Of a stretch of 64,000 bases of DNA, positions 1 through 11,197 are shown in pieces. The position numbers and the translations under genes are program-made. Position 1 is the first letter of the stretch. Each line of letters starts with the position of its first letter. The notes under the pieces are model-generated. The model ran no database searches. It was not told the DNA's origin and saw only the letters and a program-made list of their open reading frames with translations. Source of the DNA: Engraulis encrasicolus (taxonomy: Eukaryota; Chordata; Actinopteri; Clupeiformes; Engraulidae); assembly GCF_034702125.1 (NCBI RefSeq), contig NW_026945742.1:1-64000 (forward strand). The letters are read 5' to 3'.

Positions 1-274
1 ATAAAGCACTTTAATTCTACAGTATATTGCTATATATTAATTATGATTTTAACGAGCATTATAAAGAATGCTCAATCATGATTACATTTCTACCAGGACA
101 CCCCCACCCCCATGTCTGGTAGAAATGTAGTGCAGGGTGTGGCCATCTTGGGACTGGCATCATGATTGAGCATTAATCAGTCACACGTAGGAAATTATTT
201 AAACTAGAAATATTCATCATGCTTGTTAAAATCATAACTATATAGCAACATACTGTATAATAATTACAGTGCCT
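1..274. mobile_element. Inverted-repeat MITE
   Basis: The arms at about 5-60 and 216-272 are inverted copies of each other (both include ATTATGATTTTAAC or its complement), and inner arms ATGCTCAATCATGAT and its complement sit at about 69-83 and 161-175. No coding capacity is seen. It is a short palindromic, non-autonomous element of unassigned family. Its left flank lies at the window edge, so the target duplication cannot be checked. Confidence 0.6.
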
Positions 275-1124
275 TATTGGTTAATTATGGGCAAGATTTT
301 CCAGCCCTTTTTGTTTTCTTACATTACGCTGTTGTTAGTTTTTTAGACCAGCAGATGGCAGCAGACAAAACAGACACTGCGATACGATATAGAGAAAAAC
401 ACATACTTTGAAGGCCAAGATTAATATGAAGAACTTTGAAAAACAAAGTTTTTCCAAGCTTGAATGTTTGATACAGTGCTACTGTACATGGGGGTAAAAG
501 GGCGTTCCAGTCATCAAGTGCCCACATGGTTAATTTGAGGCCTGAAGTAGAGGGTACCGTAAGGTCATTTTGTCCCAAAGCTGTTTTTGATACCCTCCTA
601 TTTTATCTTTTAAAGTCTGAGCGCCCTACTTTTTCTTGAATACACTGTACAGTTCCCAAATATGATGGGAAATCAATTATAACTCCCAAAGCATGCATAG
701 TTTCCAAGATCTGGAACCCCAAAGTGGCAAGACTCTTCAACACGCGGTTCACTAATTCAGTTTTTAAGGCTTAATATAGCCAAAAATAATCAAGGCATGC
801 CATTTGTAAGTACATCATCTGGTAGACAGGGTGATATTGAGGGGCCATGGTGATTTTCAGGCCTGTATCTTCCTTCAAACTAAAACCAGAGGTGTCAAAA
901 TCTGCTTGTAAATTTTGTATGCAATTCACAGGCTTGAAAAGTGGGCATGGCACCCCAACTTTGGAGGGCTTCATCTCCGCAACCGTTGGACGTAGGGTGC
1001 TAATACTTGGTATTCTTTCAATTGACATCAAAAGGTACCTGTGTGTGAAATATTGGGTTAATCGGAGAGGGTCACCTGGGGAGATTCTAGGGAATCATGT
1101 GAATTGACATGGAATGACCCAGTA
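275..1124. other. No gene recognised
   Basis: Mixed AT-rich DNA. Open frames of up to 88 codons occur on both strands, but none shows a recognisable domain, splice pattern or family resemblance. I see no repeat that can be named here. Confidence 0.5.
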
Positions 1125-1770
1125 CATAATTCCAAAGTACTTGGGCCAGCAATCTATTTCAGCTCATTCAGCAGTTCAGCAGATAGAGTACATGTATGGT
1201 ATAGGCTTTTCATCATACCTCATGTCAATAACACAGCTTCTGCTCAGAATCACATCAACTACAGTAGCTTAAAATGTTACCTAGAGCAGTGGTTCTTAAC
1301 CTGGGGTGCAGGCACCCCCTGGGGCTGCGCCGGTGATGTCAGTTGGTGCGCCGAATTTTGTTTGTGTTGAGGTTGTTACGGAAATTCTGCTCTTGAACAT
1401 TATTATTAGGCCAAATCAAAACCAAATTACATGTTTTGGTCCCCATGTAAAGTTATAAAGGTACTGATTAATGTAGCAAGCAAAAATCATTGTAATTAAT
1501 CACTTAAATCACTGTTTAGTGCGTTTTGCTTGGGGGTGCGCTGCTTGTCTTGGGCACAGGTAAGGGGTTGTTTAAAAAAAAAAAAGTTTAAGAACCGCTG
1601 ACCTAGAGGTATAAAAGTATTCACATTTACTACTAATGTAAAGGTATAGATACTTGGGTTTAGAAATATTTATTTATAAATAAAATAATTTTATAATATA
1701 TAATTGAAGATCCCGGTTGAAGTAAAAGTTCAAAAGAATACACCTTATGAGCTACTTTATGAGCTACTTC
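1125..1770. repeat. Segmental duplicate, copy 1 (contains hAT)
   Basis: The flanks of the hAT element (about 1125-1286 and 1601-1770) match about 3583-3738 and 14371-14545 nearly base for base. The hAT and its target duplication are shared, so the duplication came after the hAT insertion. The second copy was later split by other elements. Confidence 0.8.
1287..1600. mobile_element. Non-autonomous hAT element (complete)
   Basis: A 314-bp element with inverted termini CAGTGGTTCTTAAC at the left and the complement (GTTTAAGAACCGCTG) at the right. It is flanked by the exact 8-bp duplication ACCTAGAG at 1279-1286 and 1601-1608, the hallmark of hAT transposition. There is no transposase reading frame, so it needed a transposase supplied elsewhere. 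Confidence 0.9.
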
Positions 1771-2029
1771 AAGACACACAAGCTTCACATAATACAGAAC
1801 GCCTGGTAAGCACTAGTAATTCTGGCATTTTCTTTTTACTGTGGGAATTTCTCTGTTTTCATGCTGTTGTACATGACATACGATTTAGAAATAAGATTCG
1901 ATTTAGATTTAGACATAAGATTTAGAAATGAAATGCTGATGCATGATTATGTATTGATGGGAAATCTCCTGCAGGATACCTTGTTTAATGACCACATTAC
2001 TATATCCTCCTTTGACCATATTTGCCAAC

Positions 2030-2387
2030 ACTAACAAAGTTCATAGTTATGTTGAGAGAACATCAAGAGACACGGACACGCAATATCAGAACAGATGATC
2101 TCCAAGCCGAGCCGGTCGTTTTAGTGTTTCAACTGTGTCTATCTCGAAAGGCCTAGGAGGAGATCCATTTTCTATTTTACTTCCCTGCACAAGAAAGCAA
2201 CAAAGCAAGCAAGCAAGCAAACGTACTTAGAGATTACTAGAATCGGGCCTTGCTCTGCAATCCCGCTTAATAATAATAATAAACAGTACTTAGAGATTAC
2301 TATAAGCGTGACAAGCCCGCTTAATAATAATAATAAACTGTACTTAGGGATTACTAGAATCGGGCCTTGTTCTGCAAGCCCGCTTAA
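2030..2387 (-). mobile_element. Helentron-like element A, terminal fragments
   Basis: Matches the end of the elements at 12024-14190 (the stretch around GAGCCGGTCGTTTTAGTG and AGGAGATCCATTTTCTATTT). It then carries three successive copies of the terminus built on ACTTAGAGATTACTA and GCCCGCTTAA. Three stacked termini suggest serial insertion of elements into one another's ends, or end expansion. The rest of the element is absent. Confidence 0.65.
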
Positions 2388-2756
2388 TAACAGAAACAAA
2401 GCAATCTATCAGAAACACATTTAGCTTGCATAGCCCTAAATGCTTCTGTCACATTGGACTGAAATGTGTTTCATTGCTGTGTGATAATTTACCGTATAAT
2501 AAACAAATTAGTAATTTCACAGTGCAAATATAGCAAGTTTGCTTTGATTCCTCTTGCAACTTCCGTAATAGGACTACGTAAGTCAGAAAGGCTTTTCATC
2601 AAACCTTTTCACCTTTCAACCCCCCCCCCCCTTTTTTCGTCAGTTGATTAGTCTTAAGTAGCTGGTTCTGAGCCCACATGCCTATTAACATTTATGCTCA
2701 ATAAAATTTGAATACAACTGAGCATACTTTCTTTTTTTGACGTGAAACCTTCTCTC

Positions 2757-3170
2757 AGACTTACAGGAAATCAGGTGGCTGTGTGTGACGGTTGGCTCTG
2801 CAGCTGCACATTAAAGTTGCATGACACCACAGCCACAGCACACCACACCGAACGTTCACTCTCCCTATACACCACTAGTGCATCTTCCAGTTTCATTTTT
2901 GCACATTTGGATATCCGTCATTTAACACTCGAACATCACACATTGTTTCATTTAGTTCCTGACCAAATATTCCTGCATGCTTGCTCAAAGGAGTGCAATA
3001 TAAAATTCAGTCTATTTACCATAAAAGGTAATTTATCACCCTGTGCACCGTGAAGTGAAACCATTTGACTTACAGGAAATCCGGTGGCTGTGCGTGACGG
3101 TTGGCCCTGTGTGGCTGCACATTGGAAAGAAGTTGCATGACACCACACCACACCACACGTTCATTCTCCC
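2757..3170. repeat. Direct repeat pair
   Basis: About 110 bp at 2757-2868 (around ACTTACAGGAAATCAGGTGG) recurs at about 3068-3170 with small differences. Both copies contain TTGCATGACACCACA and a CACCACAC run. The function is unknown and no gene is seen in either copy. The rest of 2388-3582 shows nothing recognisable. Confidence 0.6.
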
Positions 3171-4551
3171 TACCAGAGAGTTACAAGTAACAAAGCCCAT
3201 AATACTTGTTTAATGTACTTAAGAAGAAATGTTGATACTTTCCACTTATTTTTCTGTAATTATTTTTTCACCATTCATTTTACTTCTACTCAGATTTTGA
3301 AGCAATTATATAGACTTCTATAGTTACATTTATAGAATAGCCCTCTTATTTCGCCACTTTCACTCAGGGGGCGAAAATGAAATGCACCCCATCATCAAGC
3401 AGCCAATCAATGAAGCTCAGCTTGTCATTGGCCATTCAGGATTTGAAGGGTTGGGATGTTCGCTGACAGGGAAGCGTGCACTGATAAGCATACCTTTGAA
3501 GGAGAGCAGAGTTAAGACATCGAACCAAATGTATAGCAGGCAGTTTAGCACCACATGGCCTGGCAGGGTTACTGTATGCAAACTACATAATTCCAAAGTA
3601 CTTGGGCCAGCAATCAATTTCAGCTCATTCAGCAGTTCAGCAGATAGAGTACATGGTATAGGCTTTTCATCATGCCTCGTGTCAATAACACAGTTTCTGC
3701 TCAGAATCACATCAACTAGCTTAAAATGTTACCTAGAGCAGTGGTTCTTAACCTGGGGTGCAGGCACCCCCTGGGGCTGCGCCAGTGATGTCAGGGGGTG
3801 CGCCGAATTTTGTTTGTGTTGAGGTTGTTACGGAAATTCTGCTCTTGAACATTATTATTAGGCCAAATCAAAACCAAACTAGAAATGCATTCTCACAGAA
3901 AATGCTGGAAGCGGGCTTGCCTTTTGGGGCAGAGATGAAACAAAGTACTATTGAGAAAACAAAGCTAAAAGAAATCTTGGAAAAACTCCATCCACCCAGT
4001 CAGAAGTTATGGGCCAAACAATTCAGCCATCTTGGATTCAGCCATCTTGAAAGTGTTGTAGCTCTGCGTTTTGGGAAAAATACTAAATGACATACATGGT
4101 ATTTTAAGTTGGCTAAGGAACACTGCATATGATATAATTTTGAAAATCAACATGGCTTCGAGCGGGATTAGAACTCACAACCTCCATATCTGTAATCCAA
4201 CCCTGTAAGAACCCAAAACGTAATAACTGCCCATAACGTAATAACTGCCCATAATGTAATAATTTAGGTGTAATAAAACCCATAACGTAATAACTTGCCC
4301 ATAACGTAATAAAAATTCCTTACCCATAACGTAATAACGTTCTGCCCATAACGTAATAAGTTATTACGTTATGGGCATGTTATTACGTTATGGGCCTTAC
4401 ACTAAAAAAAAGCTTTGATAATGTAATAACGATGCCCATAACGTAATAACTGCCAGTAACGCACAGATGACTTCAGTATTTGCAATGCACTTTACTATTG
4501 TACTGTTCATATTTCGTCTGACCTCTATTGTTGCAGCAAATAACAGTGACT

Positions 4552-6055
4552 GGATATTTAAGCGGGCTTGCAGAGCAAGGCCAGATTCTTGTAATCTCTA
4601 AGTAAAGTTTATGCTTGCTTGCTTGCTTTATTTTCTTGTACAGGGCGGTAAAAATAGAAAATGGATCTCCTCCTAGGCCTTTCCAGATAGAGACACCGTT
4701 CAAACACTAAAACGACCGGCTCGGCTTGGAGATAATTTGTTCTGCTATAGCGTGTCCATGTCTCTTGTCGTTTTTCCGCTTTTTGGCGATTTTGTGCAAG
4801 TTTGGGTCCCCATTGAAAACAATGGTAGAACCTTCATGAACCAAGGTTCCGCCACTCTAAAGATCAGAGTGTAGGAGGCTTTTTCGTTCATAAAACATCA
4901 ACACTTTCACCTAGAAGTTTAGTTGACGCATTGTTAGCGAACTCTATGGGATGTCTCCAAGTTTTATTTCCCAACACCCATTACTTTTTAAATGTCAGGT
5001 GTGTAAAAACGACAGGGCTTTTACATTGGTTTTCCCATTGAGGCTTGAAGTGCCTTTTTCAAGAGGTCAGCGCATGTCCCACAAGAGGTCTATTTGTGAC
5101 TGAACCGTTTAACCTATAAACTTCATTCAGAGACTGTTAGAGAGATCACACGTATGACTCCGATCTGTAAGCAGGACACGTGCCAATTCCTTTTAGTTTT
5201 TTTAGCAACATCAAGCTAAAGACAAAAAAACTGTTTCTGATTCTGCCCTCTGCCTTAGAGCACCATACTAACTGCCATTCAGTCAATCAGAACAGGTGCA
5301 GCCAATATAGGGTTCCATCTCAACTGTCACTTTCTCTCAACATTCTATTCTTAACGAGCAACTGCTCTGTAGTTTTAGAAGTCTATTGTTCAGCTCTTCA
5401 ATGCAATGTAATATTGTCTTGCTGTAATGCTTTTCATAGGCAGCTGCTTGGCCCAATGGTAATAGTCCTGCAATATGGAGGTTGGGAGCTTGAATCCCAC
5501 TCGGACTCGTGTTGATTTTCATAATTATATCATATGCAGTGTTCCTTATCCAATTTAAAAAATACCATGTATGTCATTTAGTATCAATGACAAACGTGCT
5601 GGATTAGAGATATGGAGGTTGGGAGTTCGAATCCCACTCGAACCCATGATGATTTTCAAAATTATATTTGCAGTGTTCCTTATCCAACTTCAAATACCAT
5701 GTATGTCATTTAGTATCAATGGCAAAGGTCCTGGATTACAGATATGGAGGTTGTGAGTTCGAATCCCACTCGGACCCATGTTGATTTTCAAAATTATATC
5801 ATATGCAGTGTTCCTTAGCCAACTTAAAATACCATGTATGTCATTTAGTATATCCCCAAAACGCAGAGCTACAACACTTTCAAGATGGCTGAATCCAAGA
5901 TGGCTGAATTGTTTGGCCCATAACTTCTGACTGGGTGGATGGATTTTTTTTCCAACATTTCTTTTAGCTTTGTTTTCTCAATAGTACTTTGTTTCATCTC
6001 TGCCCCAAAAGGCAAGCCCGCTTCCAGCATTTTCTGTGAGAATGCAATCTATCCT
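4552..6055 (-). mobile_element. Helentron-like element A, opposite orientation to A-I/A-II
   Basis: Begins TTTAAGCGGGCTTGCAGAGC near 4555, and ends near 6050 with the hairpin GCATTTTCTGTGAGAATGC. The terminal CTAG seen in other copies is here altered. In between lie the GACCGGCTCGGCTTGG block, a tRNA-like module, about three 135-bp-type units and the AAGATGGCTGAATCC block shared with 3879-4206. It lies inside the long-inverted-repeat element. The element reads 5' to 3' left to right here; the strand given is relative to the A-I/A-II convention. Confidence 0.65.
5440..5512 (+). repeat. tRNA-derived module inside element A
   Basis: Contains an A-box-like TTGGCCCAATGGTAA (about 5449-5463) and a B-box-like GGGAGCTTGAATCCCAC (about 5484-5500) at tRNA spacing. 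No complete cloverleaf with acceptor stem can be drawn, so it is a tRNA-like (SINE-type) segment and not a functional tRNA gene. Confidence 0.5.
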
Positions 6056-7140
6056 TATCCTCTGCATTTCCTATGTGTTCAATCCAATTGTCTAACCACA
6101 AAGTTTTTGGCTATTATAATAATGACAAATACATAGCCTACAGTATTCAAAATTTCAATTCCTTTAATGCAAACATTTGAACTGCAAATTTCATACATGA
6201 ACTACACAAATAGTGAAATTAAATTTCGTTTGTTTGTTATACAAAAAATAATGATAATTAAAATGACAGACTGCTATTCTGTATAAAATTCTATTTTACC
6301 AGAATACTTCATCATATTGAAATGTAAAACACACACACCTACTGTAGCATCCTCAATATAAACATTAGGTAAAATGAGTTCAACATAAAATTGGCATTAC
6401 TTTCCATAAATATCATGGCTGAAGTGTTGGAGTGTGCTGTGATCTTGCTCTATTCTGACTCAAACTTTTAAATGTAAAAAGTGTAAACAAACAAAATATG
6501 CATACTCAACATAAACATACGGTAGAATAACATCCACATACTGTAATACAGACATTACTTTTCCAGTAAATTTCATTGATCGTGTAAATTCCGTAGCCTA
6601 CATGACTAAGAAGAACCCACACTTTCATCCATTGGCTGTTCTCGCATAATAAGCCTTTCAGTCGTGTGCTGAGAAGGCTGCTGCGTCCAGCAGCCTTGTA
6701 CAGCTTCATGATGCTTATTGATATGTCACCTCCACAGTCACCTTCAAGTAGACTCTCCACAAGAGCATCTCATATATATTTTTTGCTTAAACATGGTGCA
6801 CAGCTGACAGATCAGGTGTGACACTAAAGTGATGGTTCAGAGTAGATTCACCCTAATGCCATTTGAACCGTGACATCCATCCAGTAGTCCACCCAAAGTG
6901 TTTTCTGGCTTGGGCGAACATTAGCAGAGTTACCGAGTTATTGTATGGCTATTCCGAATAGCTTGGCTTAAGTGCTTTCACATACATCTCCAAACCTACC
7001 TCAGAAAATTAACATGTCATGACACCAAACTTCTACAGTAGTACAAATATGGTCTCTATTCACCAAACTAAGCATTTGGAAGTTTGGAAATAGTGCTGGA
7101 CTTTATTATTATCAACTCAAGCTGAATAGATTCTGTCCTG
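6056..7140. other. Interior of the long-inverted-repeat element, no gene recognised
   Basis: AT-rich DNA with two loosely similar stretches (about 6330-6420 and 6490-6580, both with CTCAATATAAACAT-type sequence). An 84-codon minus-strand frame at 6506-6760 has no recognisable domain. Confidence 0.4.
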
Positions 7141-7144
7141 CTAA

Positions 7145-7655
7145 AGCTTTGCCATCAGGGGCAGAGGCAGGATCAACATCAGGGACATAGACTGAGTTAC
7201 CATCAGACAAGGAGGCAGCTTCAGCACCATGGCAGAAAACTACTCTACTCATCACTTTAAATGCCCCAAGCATGGCCATATCTTGTTCAAGGACAAAACC
7301 AATACTTTTCTGTAAAACCTCTGAAGGTTAATAGGGAGCTCCATGACACATGGGTTTTTCAGCACCAGGGGCAGAGGCATCATCAACATCAGAGACAGAG
7401 ACAGGGTCACCATCAGGGACAGAGGCAGGGTCACCATCAGGAACAGAGACAGGATCAACATCCGGAGTAGAGGCAGGGTCACCATCAGGAACAGAGGCAG
7501 GGTCACCATCAGGGGCAGAGGCAGGGTCACCATCAGGGGCAGAGGCAAGGTTACCATCAGGGACAGAGGCAGGGTCACCATCAGGGACAGGTGCAGGATC
7601 AACATCAGAGACATAGGCAGAGTCACCATCAGACAAGGAGGTAGCTTCAGCTAAG
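7145..7655. repeat. 24-bp minisatellite with coding-like period
   Basis: About ten units of the type AGGCAGGGTCACCATCAGG plus a variable GGCAGA/AACAGA lie at about 7373-7620. The period of 24 bp is a multiple of three, so several frames stay open; the minus strand gives the octapeptide theme DGDPASVP. Flanking blocks (7145-7230 and 7600-7655) are also copies of one another. Open frames follow from the repeat length and do not prove a gene. Confidence 0.75.
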
Positions 7656-8109
7656 GCCAAGACCTTTAGGTCTGAATACGTCGAACCAGACCGAACTGTT
7701 TGATATACCCACAAAAACTGAAAAGGGACTTGTGCTTCCTATGAGGACTCTTGTGCTTCCTGTGAGGACTCTTTTCAGTGTGTTCTATTTTTATTTTCAA
7801 GCAAAATAGTAAAATGGCCCCTGCTGGAAAACAGCCCCCTCTATTCTAATGAATCTATTCTCTTAATCCACTCCAATCTCAAATGTAAACTAGACTGCCT
7901 GTGCAGTCGCCTTCGACTGCTTAAGGTATATCCCCGAAACGCAACGCTTCCAGTCCCCCATCATTCCTACCACTCCCGTCCACCTTTTCATAAACGTATA
8001 TGATAAATACAAAATATTAAAGAAATATATTTAATATCTATCCATAGATCAATGACGTGCATAGGCTTAAAACCAAATGACTATTGTGAAAATGAAGTAA
8101 AAAATGGGG

Positions 8110-8478
8110 CAAATGGTAACACTGTTTTAATGGTTCACTATTACAGTGAATATACCACATTAGGTACAGTGTAATAACCATTGTAACAATATTTAATACC
8201 ATGTAATACCAGTGTAACAACATGTACCAATTTTGTACTACATCATGTATTTTTGTGTAAGTGGTATTACATGGTATTGTATATTGTTACACTGGTATTA
8301 CACTAGTATTACATGGTATTAAATATTGTACATTGGTTATTACACTGTACCTGGTATTGCATATTGTTACACTAGTATTACACTAGTATTACATGGTATT
8401 AAATATTGTTACACTGTACCTAAATAATATGGTAGATTCACTGAAATGGTGAACTGTTAAAATAAGGTAGTACCGGGC
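8110..8478. mobile_element. Inverted-repeat MITE with internal TGTTACACTGGTATTAC repeats
   Basis: The left arm (about 8110-8180: TTTTAATGGTTCAC, CAGTGAATATACCA, GGTACAGTGTAAT) is the complement of the right arm (about 8405-8478). The interior consists of several alternating copies of GGTATTACATGGTATT and its complement. It has no coding capacity and its family is unassigned. Confidence 0.65.
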
Positions 8479-8479
8479 A

Positions 8480-8882
8480 AATCAATCCACCCAGTCAGAA
8501 GTTATGGGCCAAATAAAAATTCCGCCATTTTGAAACTGTTGACCTCCAAACTCAAATCAGTTCATGAACCTACCCTAGAGCATTAACACACCAAATCTGG
8601 GACAAATCCATCCGACTGGTCAGAAGTTATGAGCCAAACAAAAATTCGGCCATCTTGAATTCAGCCATCTTGAAAGTGTTGACCTCCAAACTCGAATCAG
8701 TTCATGAACCTGCCCTAGAGCATGCACCCAAAAAATCTGGGACAAATCCAAACATCCGTTCAAAAGTTATCGCTTTAACACGAAATACCTTACACGGCGG
8801 CGGTGGCGGCGGTGGCGGCGGCGGACGCGGCGGCGGCGCACGCAAAACCATTACATCCCAGACGCTCCGCATTTCGGGGATA
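8480..8882. repeat. Degenerate direct repeats related to element A, with GGC tract
   Basis: Two to three copies of a unit with AGTCAGAAGTTATGGGCCAAA, GACCTCCAAACTC and CAGTTCATGAACC occur at about 8490-8770. The first motif is shared with element A (about 3995-4020 and 12140-12165). A (GGC)n-type tract follows at about 8797-8840, and the block ends with TTTCGGGGATATGA, as element A does. Confidence 0.5.
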
Positions 8883-9552
8883 TGAATATAGGCCTATTTC
8901 AAATAAATAATAAAATAAAAAAAATAAATCAAATAAATTGTAAAATGTATTTTACAATGCATCACAATAAGATAATATTTGATGTTCAGATGTTGTCATA
9001 AGTTCATTTAATTTGGTACAATGGTACAAACTGCACACAAGTATAGTGTTTCCATGAGGTCTTTCACATTGGAACGATTGGACAAGGCAGCATGGAATTT
9101 CCCAAGTTATAACGAGACTGCATTCCCACAGAAAATGCTAAAAATGCCGTGTGTGCTGAGTGCTAGCATATTTACCATAAACCATCTACTCTGAGCTACT
9201 GCATATAGCATTGAAAACTGAAATAGCCTAACAGACAGTCCATAAAACATCTTAAAATAATTAACCTTATTAGTATCTTTGTTAACCTACTTCTGTTGAG
9301 TAAGACTAGAGTCGTAGTTAATCATTTCATTTTGTACCATAATGAGCATTTTTAAGATAGTTTGTATAGTAATCATATCAGCTAACCTGCTTCAGTTTAG
9401 AAACAATATGAAAATATATATTTAATTATATCACATTAACATAACATAATAAGCAATATAACCATATTTGGTAGTTTAATATCATCATTAAACTACATTG
9501 TCACAGCCCCTAGATGTCTGTTCCATCAGGGCATAAAAACAACATTAGCTAA
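8883..9552. other. No gene recognised; possible Helentron-like end
   Basis: AT-rich DNA. At about 9118-9136, TGCATTCCCACAGAAAATGC resembles the hairpin end of element A, so a further decayed copy may begin here. No reading frame of note. Confidence 0.35.
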
Positions 9553-10178
9553 TTACCTCCACCAAGGAGGTAATGTTTTCGGTCGCGTTGGTTTGTCTGT
9601 CTGTTTTTCTGTCTGTTTGTCAGCAGAATAACTCAAAAACTAAACATTTTTGGACAAACCTTTGTGGGTTTGTTGATAATGACCCAAGGAAGAAGTGATT
9701 AAATTCTGGGGGTGATCCGGATCACGAACCGGAACCAGGACTTTTTTAAAGATACTGTCAGGAGGATGGCTCAAAAACGAATCAAGTGATTTGGACGAAA
9801 CTTTGTGGAGCTATTAGTAATGACCCAAGGAACAAGTGATTAAATTCTGGTGGTGATCCGGATCACGAACCGGAACCAGGACTTTTTTAAAGATACTGTC
9901 AGGAGGATGGCTCAAAAACGAATCAAGTGATTTGGACGAAACTTTGTGGAGCTATTAGTAATGACCCAAGGAAGTGATTAAATTCTGGTGGTGATCCGGA
10001 TCACGAACCGGAACCAGGACTTTTCAAAAGATTCTTCACTATCTAGACGCCCCCTAGTGACCAGAAATTGAATTGCGAGAACAGCACTAAAACAAGGCAG
10101 AAAGATTTAGGGTGTAACATGGTCAAATGTATCAAGCAGCATCCTTGGCGGAAGGCTGCGCTCTCTGAGTGCTTCTAG
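9553..10178 (+). mobile_element. Helentron-like element B (non-autonomous)
   Basis: Starts after AA with TTACCTCCACCAAGGAGGTAA, itself a hairpin. It contains about three direct copies of a 125-130-bp unit with GTGATCCGGATCACGAACC. It ends with hairpin GCGCTCTCTGAGTGC, then TTCTAG, then T. The end layout and lack of a target duplication match element A. Repeats of this TTACCTCCGCCAAGGAGG type are widespread in aquatic animals. No protein is encoded; assignment to the Helitron group is from the termini. Confidence 0.65.
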
Positions 10179-10689
10179 TTACATTTTATTCACTGAATAA
10201 AATGTAGATAGTTAACAATTTAGTATTATTAGCATGGTTAGCAATACCGGTCAACCAACCTTAGCTAATGTTAACTTAAAACACTTGGCTACACATTTAC
10301 CATTGTTGCTATTTGACGCTATTGGCTTTTTTATGTTTCAAATGGGCCCAAATGATTACATTACTGGCAGTTATTACGTTATGGGCATCGTTATTACATT
10401 ATCAACGCTTTTTTTTAGAGTAAGGCCCATAATGTAATAACCTGCCCATAACGTAATAACTTATTACGTTATGGGCAGAACGTTATTACGTTATGGGTAA
10501 GGAATTTCTATTACGTTATGGGCAAGTTATTACGTTATGGGTTTTATTACGCCCAAATTATTACGTTATGGGCAGTTATTACGTTATGGGCAGTTATTAC
10601 GTTTTGGGTTCTTACAAACCCCTTTGCCATTGATATTAAATGACATACAATACATGATATTTGAAGTTGGCTAAGGAACACTGCATATG

Positions 10690-11110
10690 ATATCATTTTG
10701 AAAATCAACATGGCTTCGACTGGGGTTCGAACCTCCAACCCCCATATCCCTAATTCAGCACATTTGCCATTCATACTAAATGACATACATGGCATTTTAA
10801 GTTGGCCAAGGAACACTGCATATGATATAATTTTGAAAGTCAACATGGCTTTGACTGGGATTCGAACACCCAACCTCCATATCTGTAATCCAGTACATTT
10901 GCCATGCATACTAAATGACATACATGGCATTTTAAGTAGGCCACGGAACACTGCATATGATGTAATTTTGAAAATCAACATGGCTTTGACTGGGTTTCGA
11001 ACCACCAACCTCAATATCTGTAATTCAGCACATTTGCCATCCATACTAAATGATATACATGGCATTTTAAGTCGGCCAAGGAACGCTGCATATGATATCA
11101 TTTAGAAAAT
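10690..11110. repeat. 135-bp tandem repeat (copy in A-I)
   Basis: About three to four units of exactly 135 bp: the motif GAAAATCAACATGGC or a variant recurs at 10700, 10835, 10970 and 11105. Each unit includes TTCGAAC flanked by CCAACCTC, reading as a reversed tRNA T-loop. The period is 45 codons, so long open frames appear on both strands and should not be taken as genes. Confidence 0.85.
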
Positions 11111-11116
11111 CAACAT

Positions 11117-11197
11117 GGCTTCAGGTGGGTTTTGAACCCTCAACCTCCATATCTCTAATGCAGCGGCATGCAGTACCACTAAGCCAAGCAGCTAATT
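11117..11197 (-). repeat. tRNA-like module in element A-I
   Basis: On the minus strand an A-box-like TTGGCTTAGTGGTA is followed at tRNA spacing by a B-box-like AGGGTTCAAAACCC. It is likely the tRNA-derived source unit from which the 135-bp repeats expanded. The cloverleaf is incomplete. Confidence 0.5.

Larger units (their letters stand above)
4204..10616. mobile_element. 6.4-kb foldback-like element with ~250-bp inverted repeats
   Basis: The arms at about 4204-4456 and 10366-10616 are inverted copies. Each is built of many units of the type CCCATAACGTAATAACTG, and the termini are TGTAAG...CTTACA. A 5-bp duplication AACCC flanks it (4199-4203 and 10617-10621). The uninterrupted sister site, CCAACCCCTTTGCC at 12341-12354, lies in element A-II and shows the pre-insertion state. 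No transposase was found in the 5.9-kb interior, which instead holds an inverted element A copy, a minisatellite, a MITE and a second Helentron-like element. Long arms with internal subrepeats recall foldback elements; the TGT...ACA ends leave other superfamilies open. Confidence 0.75.

Noticed and set aside
324..578. 84-codon minus-strand frame near the window start, and similar 60-110-codon frames elsewhere
   Set aside because: Length expected by chance in AT-rich vertebrate DNA; no domain, splice sites or coding bias seen.
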